Numbered from the stretch's first letter, positions 15,970 to 25,398 are shown. The stretch is DNA of 33,385 nt from Actinomycetota bacterium (GCA_002721755.1 PBLL01000004.1:1-33385); one strand, 5' to 3'. The notes: a model not told the origin generated them from the letters alone. Translations and numbers: made by a program.

Positions 15970-16503
15970 ATGGAAAAAGATTCAGAGGAACAAGATAAAG
16001 CGTACAGAGCTCTCGTCGGCGAAAGAATTCGTTCAATTCGCAAGCAGAAACGCCTTTCCTTGCAAGAAGTGGAATCCAGATCGGACTCAGAATTCAAGGC
16101 ATCTGTTCTGGGAGCATATGAAAGAGCAGACAGAGCAATTTCTGTTCCACGATTACAGAGACTTGCAATTTTTTATAACGTACCCGTTGATCAACTTTTA
16201 CCAGGCAAGGATGCACTAAATGAATTGACTGGAAATTCATTTTCTTCAACCGATACTGATTTTAGCGAACGTAGCGTAGTCATAGATTTGACAAAACTAG
16301 CTGAGTCCAAAGCGCCTGAGTCGACGGTAATTGACCGTTACCTAAAAATCATTCAAGTTAAACGACAGGATTTTAATGGTCGTGTTTTAACTATCAGGCG
16401 AGATGATTTACAGGCACTAGCGGCGATAATCGGCACAACAGTGGACGAAGCCCCCCAACGCCTTGGCGACTTAAATTTACTCCGAGATGAGATTTCAGGC
16501 TAA
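15970..16503 (+). CDS. BldD-like transcriptional regulator with c-di-GMP-binding signature
   Basis: The N-terminal helix-turn-helix of the Cro/XRE type spans about residues 12-78 (GERIRSIRKQKRLSLQEVE, then YERADRAISVPRLQRLA). After a variable linker, the C-terminal domain (about 103-170) contains RQD at 132-134, eight residues, then RRDD at 143-146. This matches the RxD-X8-RxxD c-di-GMP-binding signature of Streptomyces BldD (RGD-X8-RQDD), where a c-di-GMP tetramer joins two protomers and promotes DNA binding. The 177-residue length is close to BldD. ATG 15970 has no strong ribosome binding site. The gene lies 33 nt before secA on the same strand; an inverted repeat upstream may be its operator. 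Confidence 0.85.
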   Translation: MEKDSEEQDKAYRALVGERIRSIRKQKRLSLQEVESRSDSEFKASVLGAYERADRAISVPRLQRLAIFYNVPVDQLLPGKDALNELTGNSFSSTDTDFSERSVVIDLTKLAESKAPESTVIDRYLKIIQVKRQDFNGRVLTIRRDDLQALAAIIGTTVDEAPQRLGDLNLLRDEISG

Positions 16504-16536
16504 GACCCCTGACACCAGCGGGTAACCTTAACGACC

Positions 16537-19125
16537 ATGAGTGTTTTATCCCGAGTCCTTCGAAGTGGTGAGGGTAAGAAACTTAAAGCTATTGAATCTT
16601 TGGTACCTGACATAAATTCCTTCGAACCTGAAATGGAAAAATTGTCAGATCAGGCTCTACAAGCAAAAACCAATGAGTTTAGACAAAGGCTAGAAAGAGG
16701 TGAGGATCTCAACGATCTGTTGGTTGAAGCCTTTGCCGTGGTTAGAGAAGCTGCAAGGAGAGTGATAGGACAGCGTCACTATGACGTCCAGATGATGGGA
16801 GGTGTAGCTCTTCATCTTGGATGGGTGGCTGAGATGCGAACCGGAGAAGGTAAAACTCTGGTTTCGACTCTTGCAGCATATTTAAACGGTCTAGCTGGAA
16901 AAGGTGTCCATCTTTGTACTGTCAATGATTATCTAGCTACCCGAGATAGCGAGTGGATGGGTCAACTTCATAAATGGCTTGGACTTTCAGTCGGATTAGT
17001 TGTGCCTTCCGTTTCTGATCGGATTGAGAAAAGAAAAGCTTATTTGTCTGATATCACATATGGCACGAACAATGAACTTGGGTTCGACTACTTGCGTGAC
17101 AACATGGCTTTAACCAAAGACGAGCTCAGTCAGAGAGGGCATGCTTTCTGCATTGTTGACGAGGTGGATTCGATTTTAATTGATGAGGCTAGAACCCCCT
17201 TGATTATTAGCGGCAAGGCAAGTGACGCTTTAGAGCTTTACCAGAGATTTTCAACAGTTGTAAGAAACTTAAAACGAGATTTGCACTATGACGTTGATGA
17301 GGAAAAGAGAATCATCGCTCCTACGGAAGATGGTGTAAAGGCAGTCGAGAAAGCTTTAGGAGTTGAGAATTTGTATGACCAGGTTTCCTCAAATCTGGTG
17401 CATCAGTTGCATGCTGCAATCAAAGCAAAAGAACTTTACCAAAAAGACCGTGATTACATCGTGACTGACGGTGAAGTGAGAATCGTGGATGAGTTCACAG
17501 GACGTGTTCTTGAAGGGCGCAGATGGTCTGACGGTATACATCAAGCGATTGAAGCAAAAGAGAGAGTTTCGGTAAAAGAAGAAAATCAAACCTTGGCCAC
17601 AATCACCTTGCAGAACTATTTCAGGATGTACGAAAAACTTTCTGGTATGACCGGAACTGCTTCAACAGAGGCGGCGGAATTGTCGGGCATCTATGGATTA
17701 CAGGTGGTCACGATACCTACCCACAAACCAATGGTTAGGGATGACCGTCCTGACCTTGTATATAAAACAGAAGCTGGGAAGTTTCAGGCCTTGGTGAGCG
17801 ACATAGTAGATAGGCAGTCAAAAGGACAACCAGTGTTAGTGGGAACCATATCAGTCGAAAAATCTGAAAAAATTTCACGCGAGTTGGAGAAACGGGGGAT
17901 CTCACATGAGGTTCTCAACGCCAAACAGCACTTTCGAGAAGCCGAAATAGTTTCACAAGCTGGACGTCCAGGAGCTGTCACTGTAGCTACAAATATGGCT
18001 GGTAGGGGTGTGGACATAATGCTCGGTGGAAATCCGTCTACACATGGAGAGAAAGTTCTTGAGAGCGGAGGTCTTTATGTGTTGGGCACTGAACGTCACG
18101 AAAGCAGAAGGATAGACAATCAGCTTAGAGGAAGAAGTGGCAGGCAGGGAGACGTAGGAGAGAGTCGTTTTTACCTGTCACTTGAAGATGAACTTATGAG
18201 ACTTTTCGCGTCTGGGGCCTTACGAAATGTAATGGACAAGACCCTTCCTGAAGACGTTCCAATTGAGTCAAATATGGTCTCAAAAGCTATAGAGCGAGCT
18301 CAAACCACTGTAGAGCAAAAGAACGCTGAAGCTCGAAAAAATGTCTTGAAATATGACGAAGTCATGAACGAACAGAGAAAAGTCATCTACAGAAGGCGGA
18401 ATGAAATACTTAACGGGGCAAATCTTAGAGATTCTGTGATGGAAGCAATCGATGCAGTGGTCGGCGAGATGCTTGAAACTTTTTGCCTTGAAGAATTACC
18501 AGAAGAGTGGGATTTAACAGGATTGCTAAATGAAGTGGGTGGATACTGGCCGAACAATATTGCACTATCTGATTTAAATTCAATTCAAGAAATTTCTGAT
18601 TTAGAAGAACTTCTAAGAAGAAGTGCGATTGAAGTTTTCGAATCGAGAGAAAAAGATCTTGGAATTGACAACTTACGTGAAGTTGAACGGCAAGTGATGT
18701 TGAGAATCATTGACCAAAGATGGAGAGAGCATCTTTACGAAATGGATCACCTTCGGGATGGGATTCATTTAAGAGCGATGGCGCAGAAAGATCCAACCAC
18801 AGAATGGCAACGAGAAGGCTTTGAGCTATTTCAAGAGCTAACGGAGATACTGCAACGAGATTTGGTTCGCTATATTATGCGAGTCCAGTTATCAACGACC
18901 GATGAACAAGATCGAGTTCCGGAAGAAATTGAAACAAGTGGGCCAGAAGGTCCGGTTGCAGGTGCGGCAGCAGTGGCAATGGCAGCTGGTGCTCCAGCAG
19001 AAGTGAAAGAAAGTAAAAGAGTTGAAACTCAACAGAAAGTAAAAAACGAAAAAGAGTCAACGCCGAGAAACGCTCCGTGTCACTGTGGGTCTGGACGCAA
19101 GTTTAAACATTGTCACGGTCGTTGA
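16537..19125 (+). CDS. secA: preprotein translocase ATPase SecA
   Basis: SecA drives secretory proteins through SecYEG by ATP hydrolysis. Visible features are the N-terminal [17 protein letters not shown], Walker A in MRTGEGKT (near residue 100), the DEAD-like box [20 protein letters not shown], the preprotein cross-linking domain, NMAGRGVDI and [11 protein letters not shown] of the second motor domain, and the C-terminal zinc-binding [14 protein letters not shown]. Between scaffold and zinc tail lies an Ala/Gly-rich low-complexity linker (about 815-835). The 862-residue length is typical of a general SecA1 rather than the accessory SecA2, which lacks the zinc tail. It starts 33 nt after the BldD-like gene and is followed by prfB after 52 nt. 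Confidence 0.97.
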   Translation: MSVLSRVLRSGEGKKLKAIESLVPDINSFEPEMEKLSDQALQAKTNEFRQRLERGEDLNDLLVEAFAVVREAARRVIGQRHYDVQMMGGVALHLGWVAEMRTGEGKTLVSTLAAYLNGLAGKGVHLCTVNDYLATRDSEWMGQLHKWLGLSVGLVVPSVSDRIEKRKAYLSDITYGTNNELGFDYLRDNMALTKDELSQRGHAFCIVDEVDSILIDEARTPLIISGKASDALELYQRFSTVVRNLKRDLHYDVDEEKRIIAPTEDGVKAVEKALGVENLYDQVSSNLVHQLHAAIKAKELYQKDRDYIVTDGEVRIVDEFTGRVLEGRRWSDGIHQAIEAKERVSVKEENQTLATITLQNYFRMYEKLSGMTGTASTEAAELSGIYGLQVVTIPTHKPMVRDDRPDLVYKTEAGKFQALVSDIVDRQSKGQPVLVGTISVEKSEKISRELEKRGISHEVLNAKQHFREAEIVSQAGRPGAVTVATNMAGRGVDIMLGGNPSTHGEKVLESGGLYVLGTERHESRRIDNQLRGRSGRQGDVGESRFYLSLEDELMRLFASGALRNVMDKTLPEDVPIESNMVSKAIERAQTTVEQKNAEARKNVLKYDEVMNEQRKVIYRRRNEILNGANLRDSVMEAIDAVVGEMLETFCLEELPEEWDLTGLLNEVGGYWPNNIALSDLNSIQEISDLEELLRRSAIEVFESREKDLGIDNLREVERQVMLRIIDQRWREHLYEMDHLRDGIHLRAMAQKDPTTEWQREGFELFQELTEILQRDLVRYIMRVQLSTTDEQDRVPEEIETSGPEGPVAGAAAVAMAAGAPAEVKESKRVETQQKVKNEKESTPRNAPCHCGSGRKFKHCHGR

Positions 19126-19177
19126 TATCGAAGTCAATTAGACTAATCGAGCGTGCCCTTTAGGAGAAATATTTTTA

Positions 19178-20278
19178 ATGAATGATTTTTCAGAAGAAAT
19201 CTTACTTCTTCGTCAACGACTCAATGAAGCGGAAAAATATTTAAAGATAGATGAATTGAAAGCTCAGAAAGTTCTCCTAGAGGAAGAATTAGCTGATCCA
19301 CAACTTTGGAATGATCAGGATAAAGGGCGTCAGGTGCAGACCGACTTGTCACGAGTACTCGAAGATCTAGAACGCTATCTCAATTTGAACAGTCATATAG
19401 AGGACGCTGAGACTTTGATAGAAATGGCAGCCGAAGAAGAAGATCAAAGTTTGAATGATGAAATTGAAAGATTAATTTCTGCAACCATAGAAGATTTTGA
19501 TTCCTTGGAAGTTCAAAGCCTTCTCTCTGGAGAGTATGACGTAGAAGATGCCGTATGCCAGATCCAGGCAGGTGCTGGAGGCACGGATGCTCAAGACTGG
19601 GCTGAAATGTTGCTAAGAATGTACACGAGATGGGCTGAGAGAAAGGGTCTAAAAATAGAACTAGATTCGGTTTCGCCTGGGACTGAGGCAGGAATCAGTT
19701 CCGCAGAGTTCATTATCCGTGGTCGTCACTCTTTCGGCTTTCTACAAAGCGAAAGAGGCGTTCACAGATTGGTTCGTATATCTCCATTTAATAAAGAATC
19801 GAAAAGACACACTGCTTTCGCCTCCTTTCAGGTAGTTCCTTTTTTTGAAAAAGTTACTGAACAAGTAGACATCGATGAAACTGAATTACGCGTAGACACT
19901 TACAGATCTTCTGGAGCAGGCGGCCAACATGTAAATGTGACAGATTCGGCAGTACGAATCACTCATATACCTACCGGAATAGTTACCTCATGTCAGAATG
20001 AGCGCAGCCAACACCAAAATCGTGATCGTGCCATGCAAATGCTGGCTGCAAAACTACTTGACCTAGAAAGGCAGCGACGCGACGAGCAAATTGCTGAGAT
20101 AAGTGGAGAACAGTCAAACGTTGATTTTGGAAGCCAAATTCGTTCATATGTCTTACATCCTTATCAGATGGTGAAAGATTTGAGAACGGATTTTGAAATC
20201 GGTGATGTTACTAGAGTTTTGGATGGAGATATAGACGGCTTTATGGAGTCGTTTCTCCGATGGAACAGAGCAAGGTAA
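19178..20278 (+). CDS. prfB: peptide chain release factor 2
   Basis: RF2 releases the finished peptide at UGA and UAA codons. The stop-codon-recognition tripeptide SPF (202-204) identifies RF2 rather than RF1, and the catalytic GGQ is at 248-250 in SSGAGGQHVNVTDSAVR. The 366-residue length is complete in one frame: the in-frame UGA and +1 frameshift used for autoregulation in E. coli and many other bacteria is absent. The start ATG 19178 has AGGAG at 19162-19166, a long spacing of 11 nt. The order prfB-ftsE-ftsX is the standard actinobacterial one. Confidence 0.97.
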   Translation: MNDFSEEILLLRQRLNEAEKYLKIDELKAQKVLLEEELADPQLWNDQDKGRQVQTDLSRVLEDLERYLNLNSHIEDAETLIEMAAEEEDQSLNDEIERLISATIEDFDSLEVQSLLSGEYDVEDAVCQIQAGAGGTDAQDWAEMLLRMYTRWAERKGLKIELDSVSPGTEAGISSAEFIIRGRHSFGFLQSERGVHRLVRISPFNKESKRHTAFASFQVVPFFEKVTEQVDIDETELRVDTYRSSGAGGQHVNVTDSAVRITHIPTGIVTSCQNERSQHQNRDRAMQMLAAKLLDLERQRRDEQIAEISGEQSNVDFGSQIRSYVLHPYQMVKDLRTDFEIGDVTRVLDGDIDGFMESFLRWNRAR

Positions 20279-20286
20279 TCGGGCAA

Positions 20287-20359
20287 AGGAGAGGTAATGA
20301 AATGTTTTCTTATCGTCTTTCTGCTACTTTCTCCGCGATGCCAAAAGTTATATTTATGA
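20287..20359 (+). CDS. possible 20-residue leader peptide with a strong SD before ftsE
   Basis: AGGAGAGG at 20287-20294 is one of the best ribosome binding sites in the window, yet no known gene follows it. It precedes ATG 20297, which opens a 20-residue frame reading MKCFLIVFLLLSPRCQKLYL and ending at TGA 20359. A second ATG at 20302 in another frame opens 46 residues ending at 20442, overlapping the ftsE start by 14 nt. Either could be a leader peptide that controls ftsE translation, or the site may be a relic. The reported span includes the binding site. The rest of the 150-nt gap shows nothing else. Confidence 0.3.
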
Positions 20360-20428
20360 GTCATTTAATGATAGAAATTGATAGTAATTTTCAAGTTAAC
20401 AGCACAAGGAATGTGACAGGGGGCGAGA

Positions 20429-21106
20429 ATGATCCGATTTGAAACTGTCACTAAAACTTATAAAGGCAAAGTGGTAGCTCTAAGGGAAGCATCTGCGGAG
20501 ATACAAAGAGGTGAGTTTGTTTTTCTAGTGGGTCCATCAGGCTCAGGAAAATCGACTTTTATCAGATTGATAAACCGAGAAGAAGTACCAGATACAGGAA
20601 AAATTTTAGTTGCTGGAAAAGATGTGAGTGCACTCAGTTCTTGGAAAGTTCCGTATCTGAGGCGAAACATCGGTTATGTATTTCAGGATTACAAGCTTTT
20701 GCCTAAAAAAACTGTTATAGAAAATGTTGCTTTTGCTCTGGAGGTAATAGGGAGACCGAGACCCATAATCAAACGTCAGGTGCCCGCAATTTTAGAACTT
20801 GTTGGTCTTTCAAAAAAAGCAGATCGTCTTCCTGAGGAGTTGTCTGGTGGGGAGCAGCAGCGTGTGTCAATTGCTAGAGCTTTCGTAAATAGACCTTTAA
20901 TACTGCTGGCTGATGAACCCACCGGAAATTTGGATCCAGCTACTTCTGTTGGCATTATGAGGCTTTTAGACAGGATAAACCGCAGCGGAACCACTGTGGT
21001 AATGGCAACCCATGATCGTGGAATCGTCGACACGATGAGGCGAAGAGTGATCGAACTTGACAGAGGAGTACTTGTACGCGATGAGTCACGTGGAGTCTAC
21101 GAATGA
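20429..21106 (+). CDS. ftsE: cell division ATP-binding protein FtsE
   Basis: FtsE is the ATPase of the FtsEX complex, which sits at the division site and activates peptidoglycan hydrolases. ABC signatures are Walker A GPSGSGKS (35-42), Q-loop FQDYKLLP, signature [14 protein letters not shown] (from 138), Walker [14 protein letters not shown] (from 157) and the H-loop ATHDRG. The 225 residues are typical. ATG 20429 has a good ribosome binding site (GGGGG at about 20417-20421). It is followed by ftsX after 33 nt. Confidence 0.96.
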   Translation: MIRFETVTKTYKGKVVALREASAEIQRGEFVFLVGPSGSGKSTFIRLINREEVPDTGKILVAGKDVSALSSWKVPYLRRNIGYVFQDYKLLPKKTVIENVAFALEVIGRPRPIIKRQVPAILELVGLSKKADRLPEELSGGEQQRVSIARAFVNRPLILLADEPTGNLDPATSVGIMRLLDRINRSGTTVVMATHDRGIVDTMRRRVIELDRGVLVRDESRGVYE

Positions 21107-21139
21107 AGGCAAGTTCGCTAACAGTGAGAGTCGATATCG

Positions 21140-22036
21140 ATGATTTTTAGATTCTGGTATTTTATTCGTGAGACTTTTGTAAGTCTTTGGCGTAATCTGA
21201 GCTTAACTCTTGCCGCTATTTTGACCGTTGCTATTTCTTTAGCATTAGTTGGGTCATCCTTGTTAATTAGAGAAGGCGCTGATCAAGCAACTGCACAATT
21301 CCAAGAAGGGGTTGAGTTCATTGTCTTCATGAATGCTGATGCGTTAGAGAACCAGAATGAAGCAATTAGAAAAGTTTTAGATACAAGTCCTGCAATCAAA
21401 GAATATGTTTACGTCGACAAATTCGCAGCATATGAAGAATTTCGTGAACTTTTTGTTGATAAACCTGAGTTGGTTGAGAGTGTTACACCAGAAATAATGC
21501 CACCCTCTTATCGCATTGTTCCGAGTGATCCTGATGCAGACAATGTTACTGAATTAGCCAGACAGTTTTCCGAACAACCAGGTGTGAAAGAAGTGGCTAC
21601 TGCAACCGAAGCTATAAGACAGATAGAAGACTTCTCAACGCGAGTGAGCCAAGCCCTGTTAGTGGCAGCAATAGTTCTGGTAGCCGTTTCAGCCGTATTG
21701 ATACTGAATACCGTTTTCACGGCCATATCGGGTAGAAGAACTGAAATAGAAGTTATGAAACTTGTTGGTGCAACAAACTGGTTTATCAGAATTCCATTTA
21801 TGCTCGAAGGAACTATTCACGGTCTCATGGGAGCTGGACTTGCTGTTCCAGCTCTATTTGTTGTTGATAGTAAAGTTCTCGCTTATTTTCAAGAGTCCGA
21901 GGCGGTACCTCTTTTCAGAGGATTTGCTGTTCCAGATGGTTTCGTGTGGAGTACGAGTGTCTGGATACTAGTGATTGGAGCAGCGATCGGCATGATCGGT
22001 TCAGCTTTTGCTGTAACCAGATACTTGGACGTCTGA
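21140..22036 (+). CDS. ftsX: cell division protein FtsX
   Basis: FtsX is the membrane partner of FtsE; its extracellular loop recruits cell-wall hydrolases (RipC-type in actinobacteria). The 298-residue protein shows one N-terminal transmembrane helix (about 16-40), a large extracytoplasmic domain (about 45-170, including IVFMNADA and PSYRIVPSDPD), and three C-terminal helices (about 172-200, 218-245, 268-292) of the FtsX/MacB type with EIEVMKLVGATNWFIRIPF between. ATG 21140 lacks a strong ribosome binding site. The gene usually found next in actinobacteria, smpB, is not here: a Rieske gene follows after 3 nt. Confidence 0.95.
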   Translation: MIFRFWYFIRETFVSLWRNLSLTLAAILTVAISLALVGSSLLIREGADQATAQFQEGVEFIVFMNADALENQNEAIRKVLDTSPAIKEYVYVDKFAAYEEFRELFVDKPELVESVTPEIMPPSYRIVPSDPDADNVTELARQFSEQPGVKEVATATEAIRQIEDFSTRVSQALLVAAIVLVAVSAVLILNTVFTAISGRRTEIEVMKLVGATNWFIRIPFMLEGTIHGLMGAGLAVPALFVVDSKVLAYFQESEAVPLFRGFAVPDGFVWSTSVWILVIGAAIGMIGSAFAVTRYLDV

Positions 22037-22039
22037 CTT

Positions 22040-22393
22040 TTGACTGTAGACGATGCCTACCGAATAACTGACTTAGATCCACCTGAACATGGTCAAATAA
22101 CAGAGGTTGCCGTAGATGGTAGAGACCTCATTGTGTGGAAAACCGATAAGGGGAAGTTGTGTGCTATGGATGCAAGGTGTCCACATCAGTGGACACATCT
22201 TGCCTATGAGGGTGTGATCGTAGGAGAAGAGATAGTCTGCATGACACATTTTTGGCGTTTTTCAACAACGGGAGAGGGTTGCAAGGAAAATATAAAAGGT
22301 AGACGTGATCCTAAAGGAAGTATTGAAGTTTTTCCTTGTCGTGAAAAAGAAGGGAAAATCTGGATTGCTATGGAAGGAGAGGATGAACAGTGA
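22040..22393 (+). CDS. Rieske [2Fe-2S] ferredoxin-like protein
   Basis: A 117-residue single Rieske domain. The cluster ligands are Cys47 and His49 (CPH) and Cys67 and His70 (CMTH), separated by 17 residues, as in ferredoxin components of ring-hydroxylating oxygenases and in stand-alone Rieske proteins. No signal peptide or membrane segment is seen, so it is likely cytoplasmic. The start is TTG 22040, 3 nt after the ftsX stop, without a separate ribosome binding site, implying coupling with ftsX. Its end overlaps the methyltransferase start by 4 nt. It probably carries electrons to an oxygenase or reductase encoded elsewhere; no such partner is in the window. Confidence 0.9.
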   Translation: MTVDDAYRITDLDPPEHGQITEVAVDGRDLIVWKTDKGKLCAMDARCPHQWTHLAYEGVIVGEEIVCMTHFWRFSTTGEGCKENIKGRRDPKGSIEVFPCREKEGKIWIAMEGEDEQ

Positions 22394-23451
22394 ATGCGAA
22401 TATTGATTTAGAGAAATTGCAAAAATATGCGTTGAACACATGGTTGTTCAAACAAGGTGAGATGGTTTCTTTGGTTATACATCTCGGTCATCGGTTAGGT
22501 CTTTATGAAGCAATGGATGGTGCAGGAATGATTACAGCTGAAGAGCTATCTGAGTCTACAGGGTGTCATGAAAGATGGATTTTAGAATGGTTAAGGTGCA
22601 ATGCAGCCGCAGGTCTGATTGAAACCTCCGACGGAATCAATTTCAGGTTAGAACCAGAAGGTGCTGCAGTTCTTGCACAATCTGATAAACCAACTTACGC
22701 TGCAGCGGTTTTTGCAAATCTTAAACCAATTGAAGTTGTAGACGGTATCGCAGATGCTTTCAAAACAGGCATCGGTTTAAGTTATGACGGGCAAGGAGAT
22801 GGTTCGGAACATGCGGTGGAAGCAATGTGCGGTCCGATGTCAAAAGCACTATTGTTATCGCAGGTCGTGCCCCTGTTTGATGAACTGGAAAGCAAACTGG
22901 AAAAAGGAGCGCGAGTTTTAGATGTGGGTTGCGGAACAGGACTCGCGATCGAACTTTTAGCAGAAGCATTTCCTAAGTCTGTTTTTATTGGTTATGACCC
23001 TTCGACTAGAGCCATAGACGCAGCTAAAAAAAGATTCTCAACATTTGACAACGTTGAACTTTTCAATCTAGGTGCTGAAAGCATTCCTGAATCTAATGAC
23101 ATAGATTTCGCCATGACATTAGATTGCTTACATGACATGCCACGCCCCGATATAGCTCTCAAGGCGATTCATGGCGCCTTGAATGACAGCGGAACTCTTT
23201 TAGTGAAAGAAATAAAGTCCTCAGCAACATGGAATGAAAATTTGAGAAACCCAGTTCTTGCATTGATGTATGCAACTTCAATAACGACATGCTTGTCTTC
23301 AGCAATGTCAGATCCAGACACACTAGGGTTAGGAACTCTAGGTTTGAACCCTGACTTGCTAGAAGAATTAACACGAGAAGCAGGATTTACTTATTTTCAA
23401 CAACACAAAGTTGAAGATCCCACAAATCTTTATTACGAAGTTCGCCCTTGA
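22390..23451 (+). CDS. SAM-dependent methyltransferase with winged-helix N-terminal domain
   Basis: Residues about 1-100 form a winged-helix dimerisation-type domain (LGHRLGLYEAMDGAGMITAEE, then ERWILEWLRCNAAAGLIE), a helical segment follows (about 105-165), and a class I Rossmann methyltransferase domain starts with motif I VLDVGCGTG at 176-184, then GYDPSTRAIDAA and TLDCLHDMPRP. This architecture is like that of Rv2258c of M. tuberculosis, whose substrate is, as far as I know, unsettled. The start GTG 22390 overlaps the Rieske stop as GTGA and has a strong GGAAGGAGAGG upstream. Rieske and methyltransferase are surely co-expressed; a small-molecule modification pathway is a guess. Confidence 0.88.
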   Translation: MNANIDLEKLQKYALNTWLFKQGEMVSLVIHLGHRLGLYEAMDGAGMITAEELSESTGCHERWILEWLRCNAAAGLIETSDGINFRLEPEGAAVLAQSDKPTYAAAVFANLKPIEVVDGIADAFKTGIGLSYDGQGDGSEHAVEAMCGPMSKALLLSQVVPLFDELESKLEKGARVLDVGCGTGLAIELLAEAFPKSVFIGYDPSTRAIDAAKKRFSTFDNVELFNLGAESIPESNDIDFAMTLDCLHDMPRPDIALKAIHGALNDSGTLLVKEIKSSATWNENLRNPVLALMYATSITTCLSSAMSDPDTLGLGTLGLNPDLLEELTREAGFTYFQQHKVEDPTNLYYEVRP

Positions 23452-23452
23452 T

Positions 23453-25237
23453 TCAATCAATATTCACGGGATAATCAACTGGAATGATGCAGCCAGAGAG
23501 GTTTTGCATTCTGCTTTTCCCATCAAAAGTACAGGGAAAGTTATATTCCAGATGCTGTATGGACGAAGGTCTTGTAGGTTTCTCTTGAGTAAATGTTCCA
23601 AAAGAAAAACCAGGAGTATCTACCACCCCTAAATTTGACAGCGTTTCGTGAATTTTTCGTCGACTCGGGTTAACACCAGCATCGTAGAGGGCTCGAGCTA
23701 CATATCTGAGAAGCGAACAGACCCTTAAAACCGTTTTAGTCCTTCGAGTGTCAATAGTGTGTTGATCCAGAATTGAGACGCGCGAGTACTCGTTCAAGCA
23801 CATATTCTCGAAATCTGAAAAACTACTGTCGTTTACTCTTTCGTTTTCTACGTATGGATAAGAGAAAATAACAGTCCCGTCGTAGTACTCTGCAACCTCT
23901 CGTCCGCCGTAGTTAAAGAGATGATTAGTTGAAAGCTCATCGTCTTGAAGGTTGAAACCTGACTGGATTATTTGTGGTTTAGGAACACCATTTTGAAGCA
24001 TCTGAGTCAACAACTCAGGGAGTGAGACAGGATTAAGCACTGGGAAAAGCACATCAGGAGGATTTCCCAAAAGTCCATCAATAGTGCTACTCATCCCTGT
24101 ATTGCAGAAAATACCGCCTTCGCAGTTGAGCAAATAGATTGAAGGGTTGTAGTTGAGTTCTCTGAGAGGCTCCACAAGTCCCGAGATGACTGATTCAAAA
24201 TTCTCCAAAGTGTCATCAACAACTACGGCTATTGATTGATTTCGTAAAAGTTCCTTTTTTTCAGAAAAAGCGAGCATCAGGGAGAAGGCTTGCTCAGCAG
24301 TAAAAGAATCAGGCAGGAGTCTGTTGTCGGAGTTATCTAAAAATTTATGAGGTACAACTTTTGATGTCATTAAAGCAGTTTTTTGTTCATTGGCAACACA
24401 ATTTTCAAGAGGGCCAGAGAAGGCAGAAATATCTATAACTATTACAGAAGGGATATTTTTAGTTGCATCAAGACAAGCAATGCTACCCAAAGTTGAAATG
24501 TCGATTTCTGAAATTTGCAGAGGGGAAGTAAAAACCTCTTGGAGGTCTATTTTCCTCCCGTGGAAACCACCACAATCTTCATTCAAAATTCTTACAAAAG
24601 AAGAAAAAATCTCTGAAAAGTCACCACGAAAATCTTCAAACCCATATATTGACAACTCATCGTTCGCAGTACGGATATAGGAGACGGTTACTGAATTTTC
24701 AGTAATTCCTCTACCAGTCGCCTGGGGGCCTTTTCCGATTTGTAGTTGTTCCCCAATTCTAATTTGCTGACCTACGAAAATTAAATTCGGATTCTCAATG
24801 TCATTCATTTCAATTATTTCTTCGACAGTCAGATCATGTCTCGATGCGATGATTGCAAGAGAGTCACCTTTCTCAACTTCAACAGTTGCTGGAACGACCT
24901 CCTCTTTAATCGGAGGATAGGCGGAGCAAAATTTTTCCAGTGGTTGGAAAGGATGAGTTCTGTCTACTTGAAGGCCTGGATCAGGATAGTTCAAGGATAA
25001 ATCCCAAAAGCTATTAGTGTTTTCAGAAAGATCGGAGGTTTCTTCTTGGAGGTCTTCAGCAGGGTAAGAATTTCCTTGTTCAACTATTGTGCCCACAGCG
25101 GGCTCTGGAGCAAAAATCAAAGATGTCCCGGTCGCGATCGTGCTATCTGCAACTTCCACATCCTGAACGGCGTTCGTCGAGCAGGCAGAGGCGGCAAAAG
25201 ATATTAGGAGGGCAAATACCAAGTATTTCCTCTGCAT
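23453..25237 (-). CDS. lipoprotein with LysM domain and type I periplasmic-binding fold
   Basis: The 594-residue protein starts with a lipoprotein signal peptide (MQRKYLVFALLISFAASAC, lipidated Cys19). A low-complexity linker (about 20-105) is followed by a LysM domain (about 118-162: VEVEKGDSLAIIASRHDLTV, then NPNLIFVGQQIRIG), which binds peptidoglycan or related glycans. The rest (about 175-590) resembles amino-acid ABC transporter binding proteins (Peripla_BP_6 type), with ENSVTVSYIRT, GFEDFRGDFSE, LNEDCGGFHGRKIDL and a closing sugar-binding-like lobe. No permease or ATPase gene is next to it. AAGGAG (complement of 25246-25251) gives the start at 25237. It may be a surface-anchored sensor or a solute-capture protein; the combination is unusual. 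Confidence 0.8.
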   Translation of the reverse strand: MQRKYLVFALLISFAASACSTNAVQDVEVADSTIATGTSLIFAPEPAVGTIVEQGNSYPAEDLQEETSDLSENTNSFWDLSLNYPDPGLQVDRTHPFQPLEKFCSAYPPIKEEVVPATVEVEKGDSLAIIASRHDLTVEEIIEMNDIENPNLIFVGQQIRIGEQLQIGKGPQATGRGITENSVTVSYIRTANDELSIYGFEDFRGDFSEIFSSFVRILNEDCGGFHGRKIDLQEVFTSPLQISEIDISTLGSIACLDATKNIPSVIVIDISAFSGPLENCVANEQKTALMTSKVVPHKFLDNSDNRLLPDSFTAEQAFSLMLAFSEKKELLRNQSIAVVVDDTLENFESVISGLVEPLRELNYNPSIYLLNCEGGIFCNTGMSSTIDGLLGNPPDVLFPVLNPVSLPELLTQMLQNGVPKPQIIQSGFNLQDDELSTNHLFNYGGREVAEYYDGTVIFSYPYVENERVNDSSFSDFENMCLNEYSRVSILDQHTIDTRRTKTVLRVCSLLRYVARALYDAGVNPSRRKIHETLSNLGVVDTPGFSFGTFTQEKPTRPSSIQHLEYNFPCTFDGKSRMQNLSGCIIPVDYPVNID

Positions 25238-25281
25238 GAATGAATCTCCTTAAATCATTAATATATAGACCGAGAAATGAG

Positions 25282-25294
25282 ACTAGTGTCTAGT
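25282..25294. promoter_or_regulatory. inverted repeat ACTAG-TGT-CTAGT between divergent genes
   Basis: A perfect 5-bp inverted repeat with 3-bp spacer in the 161-nt region between the LysM lipoprotein (minus) and the acidic membrane protein (plus). A second one, TGAAC-CA-GTTCA, is at 25343-25354. Either might be an operator for the divergent promoters, but short repeats like these can arise by chance. Confidence 0.25.
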
Positions 25295-25398
25295 ATTGCG
25301 GTTTAAGTGTCAAGTAAAGAATTGTAAATAAAAACTTAGAAGTGAACCAGTTCATGAGTGTCTATCGCGTATTGTCGTGATCAGACCAAGGAAAAAAA

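Noticed and set aside
19178-19300. Programmed +1 frameshift in prfB
   Set aside because: The gene is complete in one frame with no internal UGA, so the E. coli-type control is absent.
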